A DNA stretch of 64,000 nucleotides from an uncultured Collinsella sp. Lineage in GTDB: Bacteria; Actinomycetota; Coriobacteriia; Coriobacteriales; Coriobacteriaceae. Below the pieces are notes generated by a model. That model was not told the DNA's origin. It worked only from the letters and a program-made list of their open reading frames with translations, and ran no database searches. Shown piece by piece: positions 7,864 to 15,730 of the stretch. How positions within the stretch are numbered: the stretch's first letter is position 1; each line of letters opens with the position of its first letter. The stretch covers positions 124,001-188,000 of the forward strand of contig UQKQ01000001.1 in assembly GCA_900541645.1 (NCBI GenBank). Reading direction: 5' to 3'. A program made the translations under genes and the position numbers.

Positions 7864-10641
7864 ATGGCACAGGAATTCACTTTTACCGTTAACGGCGTGG
7901 AGCGCACAACGACCCAAAACAAACCGCTGCTGCGCTACCTGCGCGACGACCTGCATATCCATTCCGCCAAGGACGGCTGCTCCGAAGGTGCTTGTGGCAC
8001 CTGCACCATCCATGTGGACGGCGCGGCCGTCAAGGCGTGCGTGCTGACCACCGCTCTTGCCGCCGGCCGCAACATCGTGACCGTCGAGGGCCTGCCCCAG
8101 GACGTGCGCGAGGCCTTTGTGTACGCCTTTGGCGCCGTGGGTGCCGTGCAGTGCGGTTTTTGCATCCCCGGCATGGTCATGGCGGGTGCGGCGCTCATCG
8201 CCGAGGACCCCGAGCCCACCGAGGAGCAGATCAAGTACGCCATCCGCGGCAACGTCTGCCGCTGCACCGGCTACAAGAAGATTATCGAGGGCATTTCGCT
8301 GGCCGCTGCGGTGCTCCGCGGCGAAAAGCAGATCGACGAGGATCTGGAGCGCGGCGACAACTACGGCGTAGGCAAGCGCGCCTTCCGTATCGACGTGCGC
8401 AAGAAGGTGCTCGGCGAGGGCAAGTACCCCGACGACATCGACGAGATCGACCAGCCGGGCCTGACCTATGCCAGCGCCGTGCGCTCCAAGTACCCGCGCG
8501 CCCGTGTGCTCTCCATCGATACCTCCAAGGCCGAGGCCCTGCCCGGCGTGGTGGGCATTCTGCGCGCCGAGGACGTGCCGGTCAACCAGGTCGGCCACCT
8601 TATTCAGGACTGGGACGTCATGATCGCCCAGGGCGATATCACCCGCTGCGTGGGCGATGCCATCGTGCTGGTGGTTGCCGAGGACGAGGCGACGCTCGAG
8701 AAGGCCAAGAAGCTCGTAAAGATCGATTACGAGCCGCTGGAGCCCGTGCGCAACATTGTCGAGGCCAAGGCCGCCGACGCCCCACGCCTGCATGACAGCT
8801 TCTTTGCCTTTGGCAACACGGTGGAGCTCAAGGACAACGTGTGCCAGAGCCGCCATGTGACGCGCGGCGACGCCGCCAAGGCGCTGGCAGAGAGCGCGTT
8901 CACCGTGACGCAGCGCTTTACCACGCCCTTTACCGAGCATGCCTTCTTGGAGCCTGAGTGCGCCGTCGCCTTCCCGTACAAGAACGGCGTCAAGGTGCAG
9001 TCGACCGACCAGGGCGCCTACGACACGCGCAAAGAGTGTGCCCACATGTTTGGCTGGGACAACGAGCCCGAGCGTGTGGTCGTCGAGACCATGCTCGTGG
9101 GTGGCGGCTTTGGCGGTAAGGAGGACGTATCCATCCAGCACCTGGCCGCGCTCGCCGCATATAAGTTCCAGCGTCCTGTGAAGTGCAAGCTCACGCGTGC
9201 CGAGTCGCTCGCTTTCCATCCCAAGCGTCATGCGATGGACGGCACCTTTACGCTGGGCTGCGACGCCGAGGGCATCTTTACCGGCCTGGACTGCGAGATC
9301 ATCTTTGACACCGGCGCCTACGCGTCGCTGTGCGGCCCGGTGCTCGAGCGCGCCTGCACGCATGCCGTCGGCCCCTACAAGTACCAGAACACCGACATCC
9401 GCGGCTTCGGCTACTACACTAACAACCCGCCTGCCGGCGCGTACCGCGGCTTTGGCGTTTGCCAGTCCGAGTTTGCACTCGAGAGCCTGATCGACCTACT
9501 GGCCGAGAAGGTCGGCCTGGATCCGTGGGAGATCCGCTACCGTAACGCCATCGAGCCGGGCGAGGTTTTGCCCAACGGCCAGATCGCCGATTGCTCCACG
9601 GCGCTTAAGGAGACGCTGCTCGAGGTCAAGGATGCCTATTACGCGCATCCCGGACACGCCGGTATCGCCTGCGCCATGAAGAACGCCGGCGTGGGCGTGG
9701 GCCTGCCCGACGCCGGTCGCTGCAAGATTCGCGTCGAGGACGGCGTGGCTGTGGTCTATGCCGCCACGTCCGACATCGGCCAGGGCTGCAACACGGTCTT
9801 TTTGCAGGATGTTGCCGAGGCCTGCGGTCTGCCGCTGAGCTGCATCGCCAACGGCGAGTGCTCCACCGAGAACGCTCCCGACTCCGGCACCACGTCTGGT
9901 TCGCGTCAGACGGTCGTGACCGGCGAGGCCGTGCGCGGCGCCGCCTTCTTGCTGCGCGATGCCATGGTTGGCATCGAGGCCGGTAAGCCTGCGCCTACCG
10001 CCCCGGTGAGCGCGCACGGCGACGGCGTCAAGATCGAGTATGACGACGGTCGCGCCTATCAGTTGCGCACGCAGGAGCTCGTCGCCGGTCAGGGTATGCA
10101 TCCTCAGGATCCTGCGACCGCCATCAAGGCGCTCGAGGGATGCGAGTTTGGCTACGTGTACCTGGAGCCGACCGACAAACTGGGCGCGGATGTTCCCAAC
10201 CCCAAGAGCCACATCTGCTACGGCTTTGCCACACATGTGGTCATTTTGGACGACGACGGCCGCGTGAGCGAGGTCTACGCTGCGCACGATTCCGGCAAGG
10301 TGGTCAACCCCATCTCCATCCAGGGTCAGATTGAGGGCGGCGTGCTCATGGGTATGGGCTATGCGCTTACCGAGGACTGGCCGCTCAAGGACTGCATGCC
10401 CCAGGCCAGGTACGGTACGCTCGGACTGTTCCGCGCGCCCGAGATTCCGGATATCCACGCCATCTATGTGGAGAAGGACGAGCTACTGCCTGTGGCATAC
10501 GGCGGCAAGGGTATCGGCGAGATCGCAACGATCCCCACGGCGCCCGCCGTGCAGAACGCCTATCGCGCATTCGACGGCAAGCTGCGTCCGGATCTACCCA
10601 TGGTGGATACGCCTTACAGCCGCGCCCGTCACCGCGGGTAG
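7864..10641 (+). CDS. xdhD: selenium-dependent-type xanthine dehydrogenase, fused 2Fe-2S and Mo subunits
   Basis: A 925-residue molybdenum hydroxylase. The N-terminal ~155 residues bind two [2Fe-2S] clusters: Cys39, Cys44, Cys47 and Cys59, then C97GFC100 and C132RC134. The rest is the molybdopterin-binding subunit, with GGGFGGKED and a C-terminal GKGIGEIATIP containing the likely catalytic Glu. This fusion without an FAD domain matches E. coli XdhD and the selenium-dependent xanthine dehydrogenases whose operons carry yqeB/yqeC. It should hydroxylate purines such as hypoxanthine or xanthine, or work in reverse on urate. No FAD subunit gene is present, so YgfK and the ferredoxin are the likely electron partners. 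Whether it carries labile selenium is inferred from yqeB/yqeC. Confidence 0.9.
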   Translation: MAQEFTFTVNGVERTTTQNKPLLRYLRDDLHIHSAKDGCSEGACGTCTIHVDGAAVKACVLTTALAAGRNIVTVEGLPQDVREAFVYAFGAVGAVQCGFCIPGMVMAGAALIAEDPEPTEEQIKYAIRGNVCRCTGYKKIIEGISLAAAVLRGEKQIDEDLERGDNYGVGKRAFRIDVRKKVLGEGKYPDDIDEIDQPGLTYASAVRSKYPRARVLSIDTSKAEALPGVVGILRAEDVPVNQVGHLIQDWDVMIAQGDITRCVGDAIVLVVAEDEATLEKAKKLVKIDYEPLEPVRNIVEAKAADAPRLHDSFFAFGNTVELKDNVCQSRHVTRGDAAKALAESAFTVTQRFTTPFTEHAFLEPECAVAFPYKNGVKVQSTDQGAYDTRKECAHMFGWDNEPERVVVETMLVGGGFGGKEDVSIQHLAALAAYKFQRPVKCKLTRAESLAFHPKRHAMDGTFTLGCDAEGIFTGLDCEIIFDTGAYASLCGPVLERACTHAVGPYKYQNTDIRGFGYYTNNPPAGAYRGFGVCQSEFALESLIDLLAEKVGLDPWEIRYRNAIEPGEVLPNGQIADCSTALKETLLEVKDAYYAHPGHAGIACAMKNAGVGVGLPDAGRCKIRVEDGVAVVYAATSDIGQGCNTVFLQDVAEACGLPLSCIANGECSTENAPDSGTTSGSRQTVVTGEAVRGAAFLLRDAMVGIEAGKPAPTAPVSAHGDGVKIEYDDGRAYQLRTQELVAGQGMHPQDPATAIKALEGCEFGYVYLEPTDKLGADVPNPKSHICYGFATHVVILDDDGRVSEVYAAHDSGKVVNPISIQGQIEGGVLMGMGYALTEDWPLKDCMPQARYGTLGLFRAPEIPDIHAIYVEKDELLPVAYGGKGIGEIATIPTAPAVQNAYRAFDGKLRPDLPMVDTPYSRARHRG

Positions 10642-10710
10642 GGTAGGGTGCGGACGGCCATTGTTGACGGGCCGTCCGCGCTCAACGCCAACTGCATATG
10701 CTGTGCCTTT

Positions 10711-10743
10711 GGCCCCGGCTCCATCGCGAACCGGGGCCTTTTG
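10711..10743 (+). terminator. rho-independent terminator after xanthine dehydrogenase
   Basis: GGCCCCGG/CCGGGGCC stem with a 12-nt loop is followed by TTTTGTTT. Another 10-bp stem (GCGGACGGCC/GGCCGTCCGC, 10650-10679) lies just upstream without a T run. A near copy of the terminator tail and flank recurs at about 12711-12732. Confidence 0.75.
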
Positions 10744-10750
10744 TTTGGAG

Positions 10751-11080
10751 CGGAAACTGCGTCCCGGAATAGGCGCTCAGAATGGGATGCGCTTTCCGGA
10801 ACGGCCTTCAAGCGGAAATTGCACCCCATTCTGAGTCTTCATTCTGGGACACGCTTTCCGCAAGGAGCTTCGTCGGGAAAGCGCATCCCATTCCGAGCGC
10901 CTATTCCGGGACGCGCTTTCCGGCTGTCGTTCACTTGGAAACTGCGGCCCAGTTTGAGCGTCTATTCCGGGATGCAGTTTCCGCAGTCCCATGCCATCTG
11001 GAAAGCGCATCCCATTTTGAGCACTCAGTCTGGGACATGGTTTCCGCGGGTGCTGCCAACCGGAAAGTGTGTCCCGGTTT
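10751..11080. repeat. palindromic repeat array I (five full units and a half)
   Basis: Imperfect palindromes of ~46-48 bp begin with GGAAA at 10752, 10814, 10876, 10937 and 11000; a left half follows at 11062. The spacing is 61-63 bp. Half-site consensus is GGAAAnnGCnTCCC, facing its inverse across a ~10-nt centre often reading GAGCGCCTAT. The ~16-bp spacers differ. Frames stay open through the array on both strands only because stops are rare in it; no known protein is encoded. It fills the 470-bp gap after the xdh terminator. Confidence 0.85.
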
Positions 11081-11111
11081 GGCAGGCAGACGGGCATAAG
11101 CTCAGCAGCCC

Positions 11112-12112
11112 CTACAGCTCAATATCGTTGAGCCATGTCGGGAGCATGGTCTGGCGGATGCCTGCCGTCTGCAGCTTTTTCGCGAGCATGCCTGCCGAAC
11201 GGACTTCGATCATGGTAAAGCGGATGAGCGGATGGCCGTAGAGCGATAGGTGCGCCTCGCGCTGTCGTTCGGCAACGAGCGCCTCGGCGGTGGTGCGTCC
11301 GGCCAGCATGGTCTGGTCGGTATATTTGATGAGCCCGTCGAGCTCGCCCAGCGTGAGTTCCTGCGCCTGGCGCTCCCAGGCAAAGTCCGTTCGTATGGGT
11401 TTGGCCGAATCGAAGGGGTCCGTCAGCTCGTATTGAAGCCAGTCGGGTGCAAAGCCCGTCTCGATCATGACGGCTCGGGCGACCGATTCCCCGCCGCTCT
11501 CGGCGCGGGCGTCGGCATATCGAAGCGTTGTGAGGGCGGTGCGAATCGCGCGCCCATTGCGGGCAGTCACTCGTTGCTCAACGGCCTTCATCAGCTGTTC
11601 CGGCGCAAGGCCGAGCTTTGAGATCGCCGAATCGGCAATGGGCATGCCGTCGGCAAAACCAGTTTGCAGCAGGCAATCTGTGACCGTTTGGATGGGCGGT
11701 GTTACCGATACGCCGGCTCTGCGTATTGCTCCGACCGGCTCGATCTGATGCCGCTGAATATGCGCGCCCGGGCGAGCCGACGGCTTGGTGGCGCTGCAGA
11801 CATGCACGACATTCAGGTGTCGCCACGAGACCTCGAGCCCCAGCAGGCAGGCGGCCGAAAACGAGCAGAATGTCCGATTGGGGTGGATGATCGCAAGGGC
11901 GCGAATAATCTCGCAATGACGCTGCGCCCGGTTGAGTTCATCCCAGCTCATTTTGCGTGCGAACAGTCCCGGCATGGGCGAGACGACCGTGCTACCAGTG
12001 CGCCGAAGGAGCGCTTTTCGGATCGCCGTGCTCGGGGGGGGATCAGACAGCGCCCCTCTTGTTCGGCTTGAGTGAGCAGTTGGTCGATGAGCTGGTCATT
12101 GCAATGGGTCAT
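11112..12112 (-). pseudogene. AbiEi/DUF559-like protein, frameshifted or phase-variable at a poly-C run
   Basis: ATG 12112 follows AGGAGG and reads MTHCNDQLIDQLLTQAEQEG, then meets eight C at codons 25-27 and leaves frame. From ATG 11975 another frame (287 residues) continues to 11112. One extra C would join them into a ~333-residue protein. That would have an N-terminal winged-helix-like segment, a central AbiEi-like part, and a C-terminal DUF559/Vsr-like part (DARAESGGESVAR, TDFAWERQAQ, GELDGLIKYTD). Relatives are common in Actinobacteria as orphan AbiEi-type antitoxin/endonuclease-like proteins; no toxin partner is adjacent. It is flanked on both sides by the palindromic arrays. The frameshift is read directly; phase variation is a hypothesis. 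Confidence 0.7.
12034..12041. repeat. homopolymeric G8 (C8 on the coding strand)
   Basis: Eight consecutive G on the plus strand, inside the 5' coding part of the AbiEi/DUF559-like gene. Nine bases would restore the frame. Such runs are prone to slipped-strand change. Confidence 0.9.
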
Positions 12113-12408
12113 GAGCTACCGCCTCCTTTTGGGTAGCAAAAACGTATCAGCTGGAACTTGCCGCTCAGCTGACCAAAAGCTGACCAAAATCTAACCATGC
12201 AGGTAGATGACCTGCTTTTGGCGACATATTTCTTGTTTGAATCGGTGGGCGGTAATCGGCGACCGTGAACGGTGGCTGGATATGAAGTCTTGGTAAGTTT
12301 CGGGACGTGTACTTTTTGAAAAAGAGCATTCTATCTGCTGTTTTGTGTTTCTGGATCGCATATTTGAAGGCATGTGATAAGGGCGGCGGACTGTCGCCTT
12401 GTATCTGC

Positions 12409-12695
12409 GGAAACTGTGACCCGGAATTGCCACTCGGAATGGGACGTGCTTTCCGGATCGCCCTTCAAGCGGAAACTACATCCCAGATTTCGGCTCCAAA
12501 CCGGGATGTGCTTTCCCGGCGGCGTCTCTGGCGGAAATTGCACCCCGGAATGAGCGCTCAGAGTGGAACATGCTTTCCTAACGAAGCCGCATGCGGAAAC
12601 TACGTCCCGGATTCGATGCTCAGGACGGGATGCCGTTTCCGATAGAGACATGGGGTGGAAAGCCTCCCATTTCTAATGTTCAAGAAATGGGAGGC
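12409..12695. repeat. palindromic repeat array II (four units plus a diverged fifth)
   Basis: The same family as 10751-11080. GGAAA starts lie at 12409, 12471, 12533, 12595 and 12657, exactly 62 bp apart. The last unit is replaced by a perfect 13-bp stem (12662-12674 with 12683-12695). A copy of the GGGGCCTTTTGTTTGGAGCGGA-like flank that opens array I then follows near 12711. The 12113-12408 stretch before it shows no gene or clear signal. Confidence 0.85.
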
Positions 12696-12812
12696 AGCTC
12701 ATCGCGAGCTGGGGCCTTTTGTTTGGAGCGGAGGCAGCATCCCGGAATTCGGGTAATCCGGTGGTCAGGGGTTGAGCGAGCGTCGCGCTAAGGATGCCAA
12801 GCTTAAAACCTT

Positions 12813-12881
12813 CAATGAGAATGGCGTAAAAACTACATTGAAAGTAGCGTAAAATCCGCATTGAGAATGGCGTAATTTCGC
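12813..12881 (+). repeat. 23-bp tandem repeat, three copies
   Basis: Copies start at 12813, 12836 and 12859. The shared core is CATTGAGAATGGCGTAAAA with small changes. The array ends 11 bp before the in-frame remnant of a DUF4143 ATPase, so it may be that gene's former promoter or operator region. Confidence 0.75.
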
Positions 12882-12892
12882 ATATCGCATGA

Positions 12893-13543
12893 TCGCCCGA
12901 GCTTGCACACGGCCTTTTGCGAGCTCTTGCCATGAACGAGAGCCAGGTTGTCACGTACAAGACGCTCATAAAGGTCGCCTCGTACGGTGAGGCGGGCCCC
13001 GACGAGAGGACCATCGCTGCGTACTTGAACCTCTTCAACAGGCTCAAGCTGACCGAGGACCTGTGCGGATGGGAGCCGCCCATGCGCTCGAAGGCCCGCG
13101 TTCGCGTGCGCCCCAAGCGCTGTTTCTGCGACCCGTCACTTGCGGCGGCGTTGCTGGGGGCTACCCCTGAGCGGCTGCTTGGCGATATACAAACGTTGGG
13201 GATGCTCTTTGAGAACCTCGTTCTGCGCGATGTGCGCGTGTTCCTTTCCACCTACGGCGGTGTCGACAACAGTGTCCATTATTTCCGAGATGAGAAGGGC
13301 CTTGAGGTCGATCCGGTCGTTGAGCACGACGGGCGCTGGGGAGCCATCGAGGTCAAGCTGAGTGATGCGAAAGCAGACGATAGAGCGAGAAATCTCAAGG
13401 CGCTGGAGAGGAAAATGCTCTCCAATCCTGCCGTCCAGAATGCCGCGCCGGCGTTTTTGGCGGTCGTGGTTGGAAAGGGGAGCATTGCCTACACACGCGA
13501 CGACGGCATGGCGGTGATCCCCATGATGGCACTTGGGGCGTAG
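12893..13543 (+). pseudogene. N-terminally deleted DUF4143 AAA ATPase
   Basis: About 216 codons resemble the C-terminal half of AAA family ATPases with a DUF4143 domain (~420 residues when intact). SPELAHGLLRALAMNES begins right after an in-frame TGA at 12890. KRCFCDPSLAAALLGATPER and GLEVDPVVEHDGRWGAIEVKL are typical of the nuclease-like C-terminus. The P-loop half is absent and no good start with a ribosome-binding site exists; TTG 12917 or ATG 12932 would give fragments. Family members are common orphan or toxin-like genes in Actinobacteria; the cellular role is poorly known. The deletion joins it to the 23-bp repeats. Confidence 0.75.
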
Positions 13544-13585
13544 TGTTTTTGCGGGCGTGCCGTGCTTCCTTTACCGAAAAACCAT

Positions 13586-13614
13586 TTGGTAAACCCGGCG
13601 CCCGTGGGTAAAAT
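13586..13614 (+). promoter_or_regulatory. predicted promoter of the antisense RNA
   Basis: TTGGTA and TAAAAT are separated by 17 bp. A start near 13621 would give an RNA of about 86 nt ending at the terminator at 13670-13706. Confidence 0.6.
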
Positions 13615-13620
13615 AAGGTC

Positions 13621-13706
13621 GACGGCAGCCCAAGTAGTGAAGAGCTGGGCAGCGCCGTTGCTTGGATTAAGGGGTCATCGCCTTAGCGGCGTCGACCCCT
13701 CTTTTT
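13621..13706 (+). ncRNA. putative type I antitoxin RNA, antisense to a small toxin gene
   Basis: Promoter and terminator define a short RNA with no open frame or ribosome-binding site. Its 5' part can fold (ACGGC/GCCGT with CCCA/TGGG). Its 3' part is complementary to the end of the convergent small membrane-peptide gene (13683-13808), overlapping the stop codon and ~24 nt of coding sequence. Convergent overlap at the 3' ends is the usual layout of type I toxin-antitoxin pairs such as txpA/ratA and par. Expression and function are inferred. Confidence 0.55.
13670..13706 (+). terminator. terminator of the antisense RNA
   Basis: AGGGGTC (13670-13676) pairs with GACCCCT (13694-13700), followed by CTTTTT. 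The loop contains the toxin gene's stop codon on the other strand. Confidence 0.7.
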
Positions 13707-13808
13707 ATGCTTCGTACGCTGCTTGAGTGCCTCGGTAAGTCCGATAAGCGCCGTGAGGAGCGAGGCCAAAGCGGTCAGGAGCTTCACAAAATCAGTCAGA
13801 TCGGTCAT
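13683..13808 (-). CDS. small holin-like membrane toxin (putative type I toxin)
   Basis: A 41-residue peptide: a short polar start, one hydrophobic helix (~residues 8-28, VKLLTALASLLTALIGL), and a strongly basic tail ending KRGRRR. This build is that of holin-like type I toxins (TxpA/Fst-like), which insert in the membrane. ATG 13808 is chosen because GGGAGG lies 8 nt upstream. An upstream ATG at 13814 is too close to that site, and the 101-codon frame to 13988 has no family-like sequence. Its 3' end overlaps the antisense RNA. The peptide layout is seen; toxicity is inferred. It could instead be a small structural membrane peptide. Confidence 0.6.
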   Translation of the reverse strand: MTDLTDFVKLLTALASLLTALIGLTEALKQRTKHKKRGRRR

Positions 13809-13932
13809 GGGCATCACCTCCCGTCGCATGGAGGGCGCTGCCCGGCACATGGAACTGCCGTCAACAATAACCAGTCTATCAAACTGCAGCCATAAATACG
13901 AATATATGTTCGATAATAACAGCGACGTGACC

Positions 13933-13983
13933 ATCGCACAGTGCAGCTTTACGCAAGGATGCCGGAAAGCTGCACTGTGCGAT
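13933..13983. repeat. 18-bp perfect inverted repeat
   Basis: Arms 13933-13950 and 13966-13983 pair perfectly (ATCGCACAGTGCAGCTTT and its complement) around a 15-nt loop. It lies between the toxin gene and the exonuclease pseudogene. The T run after it is weak (TTTC), so terminator, structured leader or mobile-palindrome origin are all possible. Confidence 0.6.
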
Positions 13984-14066
13984 TTCATGTCCGCACGGAC
14001 ACTTATCCTTACGGCAATGTAGCTGCCTGTGAAACAGGCGGCAGTTGACGAAGAAAGGCTCTAACC

Positions 14067-14888
14067 GTGTCAGCTGAAAAGACGCCGTGCATCTCGGCTA
14101 TCGATACGACGAACTTTGCGCGCCAGATCGTGCTGGACTTTGCGTTTGCGCCGGTGCCAAAGCAGCGCCAGCGCCGTGGACTGCGCAATGAGATTATCGA
14201 GGTCGGTGCCGTCAAGCTCGATTACCACGGCAACGTTATGGGCGAGTTCTCGCAGTTTGTGCAGACAGAATTTACCGAAGGCGTTGCGTTCCCCGTCCGC
14301 GAGCTTACGGGGATATCGGCCGTGGACACCGCGATGGCCGATTCGCTCTATGTGGTGATTAAAAGGCTCGGTGATTGGATTGGTCGCTACTCCGCCCAGG
14401 TGGTCTGTTGGAGCGGGGCGGGCCGTTGACAGCTTTTGACCGAGTGCCAGGCAAAGCGCATCGACCTTTCCGCATTTCCTACGGACTGGGCCGACCTGCA
14501 GGCGTTTTACACCTCGATTATGGACGTGGGCAGCCACGGGTGCGTCTCACTGGGTGACGCGGCGACGTGGTTTGGCATCGAGTTCGACGAGTCGACGGGC
14601 CACGCCCACAGCGCCCTGGCAGATGCGCGCGTGACCGCCAAGCTACTCAAGCAGATGATGGAGGGGGACTATCACGTGAGTCCGCACGCCCAAGAGATCC
14701 GCCAGCGGTGGGGGATGGGCGAGCGGCCCCAGACGCGCCTTTCCAGCAAGTGCCCCGAGCTGGGAGACCTGCTGCTGAAGCTGAAGGCGGAGGGGGTAGG
14801 CCTTTTGAGAACGCCATTCGGTTTGGCATGGCGGGGCTGTAAGCGCGAGCCCGCCCTGCTGTTTGAATCGAAGCGTCAACCAGTATGA
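14067..14888 (+). pseudogene. DnaQ-like 3'-5' exonuclease, nonsense-mutated
   Basis: The GTG start follows AAGAAAGG. The frame is DEDDh exonuclease-like (ELTGISAVDTAMAD, W-x-DL motif, HAHSALADARVTAKLL), but an in-frame TGA at 14427-14429 splits it. The expected DFEF motif reads DFAF, so the catalytic Glu is Ala, and the WSGAD-type aspartate before the stop is Gly. Two catalytic acids and an Arg codon (CGA to TGA) therefore appear lost, which indicates decay rather than recoding. Intact relatives trim DNA or RNA 3' ends. The last ~65 residues after the domain are not recognised. Confidence 0.8.
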
Positions 14889-14909
14889 CGAGCTGTCTGG
14901 TCTGTCTGC

Positions 14910-15332
14910 CTACGCCCCCGCAATCCCGCGTGCCACGCTCAGCAGCTCGTACTCCCTTTGACTCCACTGGCGCAGCTCGACAGCCTCGACGGCATCGCGG
15001 CACAGGTCCAGGAACACCTCGGCTCCCTCACAGAAGTACTCACGGGCAAAGGCTCCGGACCCGCTTGCGACACACGCGCCGTCGGCAAAGAGCTTCCAGC
15101 TAGACGGCTCGCGCGAGTCGTCTCCGAGCAGCTGAATCTGCAGTACGTGCGGATTGCCGGTAGTGCAAAGCACTTCCTCGAGCTTCTGCACCGTAAAGCG
15201 CATCTGGTGGGAGAGGCTGCTCTTGACCATGGCCGAGGCGTAGCCATTTGGCTTATCCAGAAGATGCATTCGTTTTGGCTTGACGATCAGGTTGTGGAAA
15301 TTGCGCTCGCTGCGCACGGAGAAATTGTCCAT
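14910..15332 (-). CDS. hypothetical protein
   Basis: A 140-residue soluble protein with no recognised motif. ATG 15332 is chosen because AAAGGAG lies 5 nt upstream; the open frame continues to 15530 without a better site. It is mildly acidic in its C-terminal half (EGAEVFLDLCRDAVEAVELRQW) and has no membrane segment or signal peptide. It is convergent with the exonuclease pseudogene and has good codon structure, so it is probably real. Function is unknown. Confidence 0.6.
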   Translation of the reverse strand: MDNFSVRSERNFHNLIVKPKRMHLLDKPNGYASAMVKSSLSHQMRFTVQKLEEVLCTTGNPHVLQIQLLGDDSREPSSWKLFADGACVASGSGAFAREYFCEGAEVFLDLCRDAVEAVELRQWSQREYELLSVARGIAGA

Positions 15333-15488
15333 ACGGACTCCTTTCATCGATGTTGGCAGGGCCACCGTGCCTCTTGGCCGGTTGGCGTCGGGATCGTGGA
15401 GCCAACTCTCTACCCCGACTCTGGATAAAACGCGCCCGCTCCTTGCGGGCAAGAGGAAGTCTATCAACGTGTACGGACAGAAATCAAG

Positions 15489-15518
15489 CGCCATCCGCGA
15501 AATGACGCGCGGATGGCG
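15489..15518. other. hairpin upstream of the hypothetical gene
   Basis: CGCCATCCGCG pairs with CGCGGATGGCG around an 8-nt loop, with TTGGTTT after it on the plus strand. It may be a weak terminator. A smaller GCCCGC/GCGGGC stem is at ~15433-15450. Nothing else is seen in 15333-15550. Confidence 0.4.
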
Positions 15519-15550
15519 TTGGTTTCCCAAGTGATTATTCGGCTTTCATC

Positions 15551-15660
15551 CGGAAAAGTGTCGAAATCAGCCGTTTAAAAGTACGGAAAAGTGTCGAAAT
15601 AGGCACCTTAAAACTTCGGAAAAGTGTCAAATTCGATAGGCAAATTATCCGGAAAAGTGT
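15551..15660 (+). repeat. 33-bp tandem repeat, three full copies and a partial
   Basis: CGGAAAAGTGTCGAAAT recurs at 15551, 15584, 15617 and (partial) 15650, exactly 33 bp apart; the remaining 16 bp of each unit vary. There is no gene next to it in the same orientation. The layout resembles the 23-bp array beside the truncated ATPase and may be an orphan promoter or operator array. Confidence 0.8.
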
Positions 15661-15670
15661 AGCTGGATGA

Positions 15671-15697
15671 CAAAACAGCACTTAGAAGCCAGTGCTG
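15671..15697 (-). terminator. terminator of the single-pass membrane protein gene
   Basis: CAGCACT/AGTGCTG stem. On the minus strand it is followed by TTTTG, just after the gene ending at 15731. Confidence 0.5.
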
Positions 15698-15730
15698 GAT
15701 GCGGGATCCTGCGGCCGCCTTCAGCTCTCG

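Noticed and set aside
10751..11080. CRISPR array
   Set aside because: The repeated units are themselves palindromes of ~46 bp with degenerate sequence and only ~16-bp spacers, and no cas gene is present.
10648..11241. Protein-coding frames of ~100-200 codons through the palindrome arrays, on both strands
   Set aside because: They exist in several frames at once, have no ribosome-binding site, and the 61-63 bp spacing changes frame between units.
12191..12433. An 80-codon minus-strand frame
   Set aside because: No ribosome-binding site, no motif, and it runs into the palindromic array.
14427..14429. Selenocysteine at the in-frame TGA of the exonuclease
   Set aside because: Selenium genes are nearby, but the family has no Cys/Sec at this place, catalytic residues are also lost, and no SECIS-like stem was recognised after the TGA. 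A CGA to TGA mutation explains it better.
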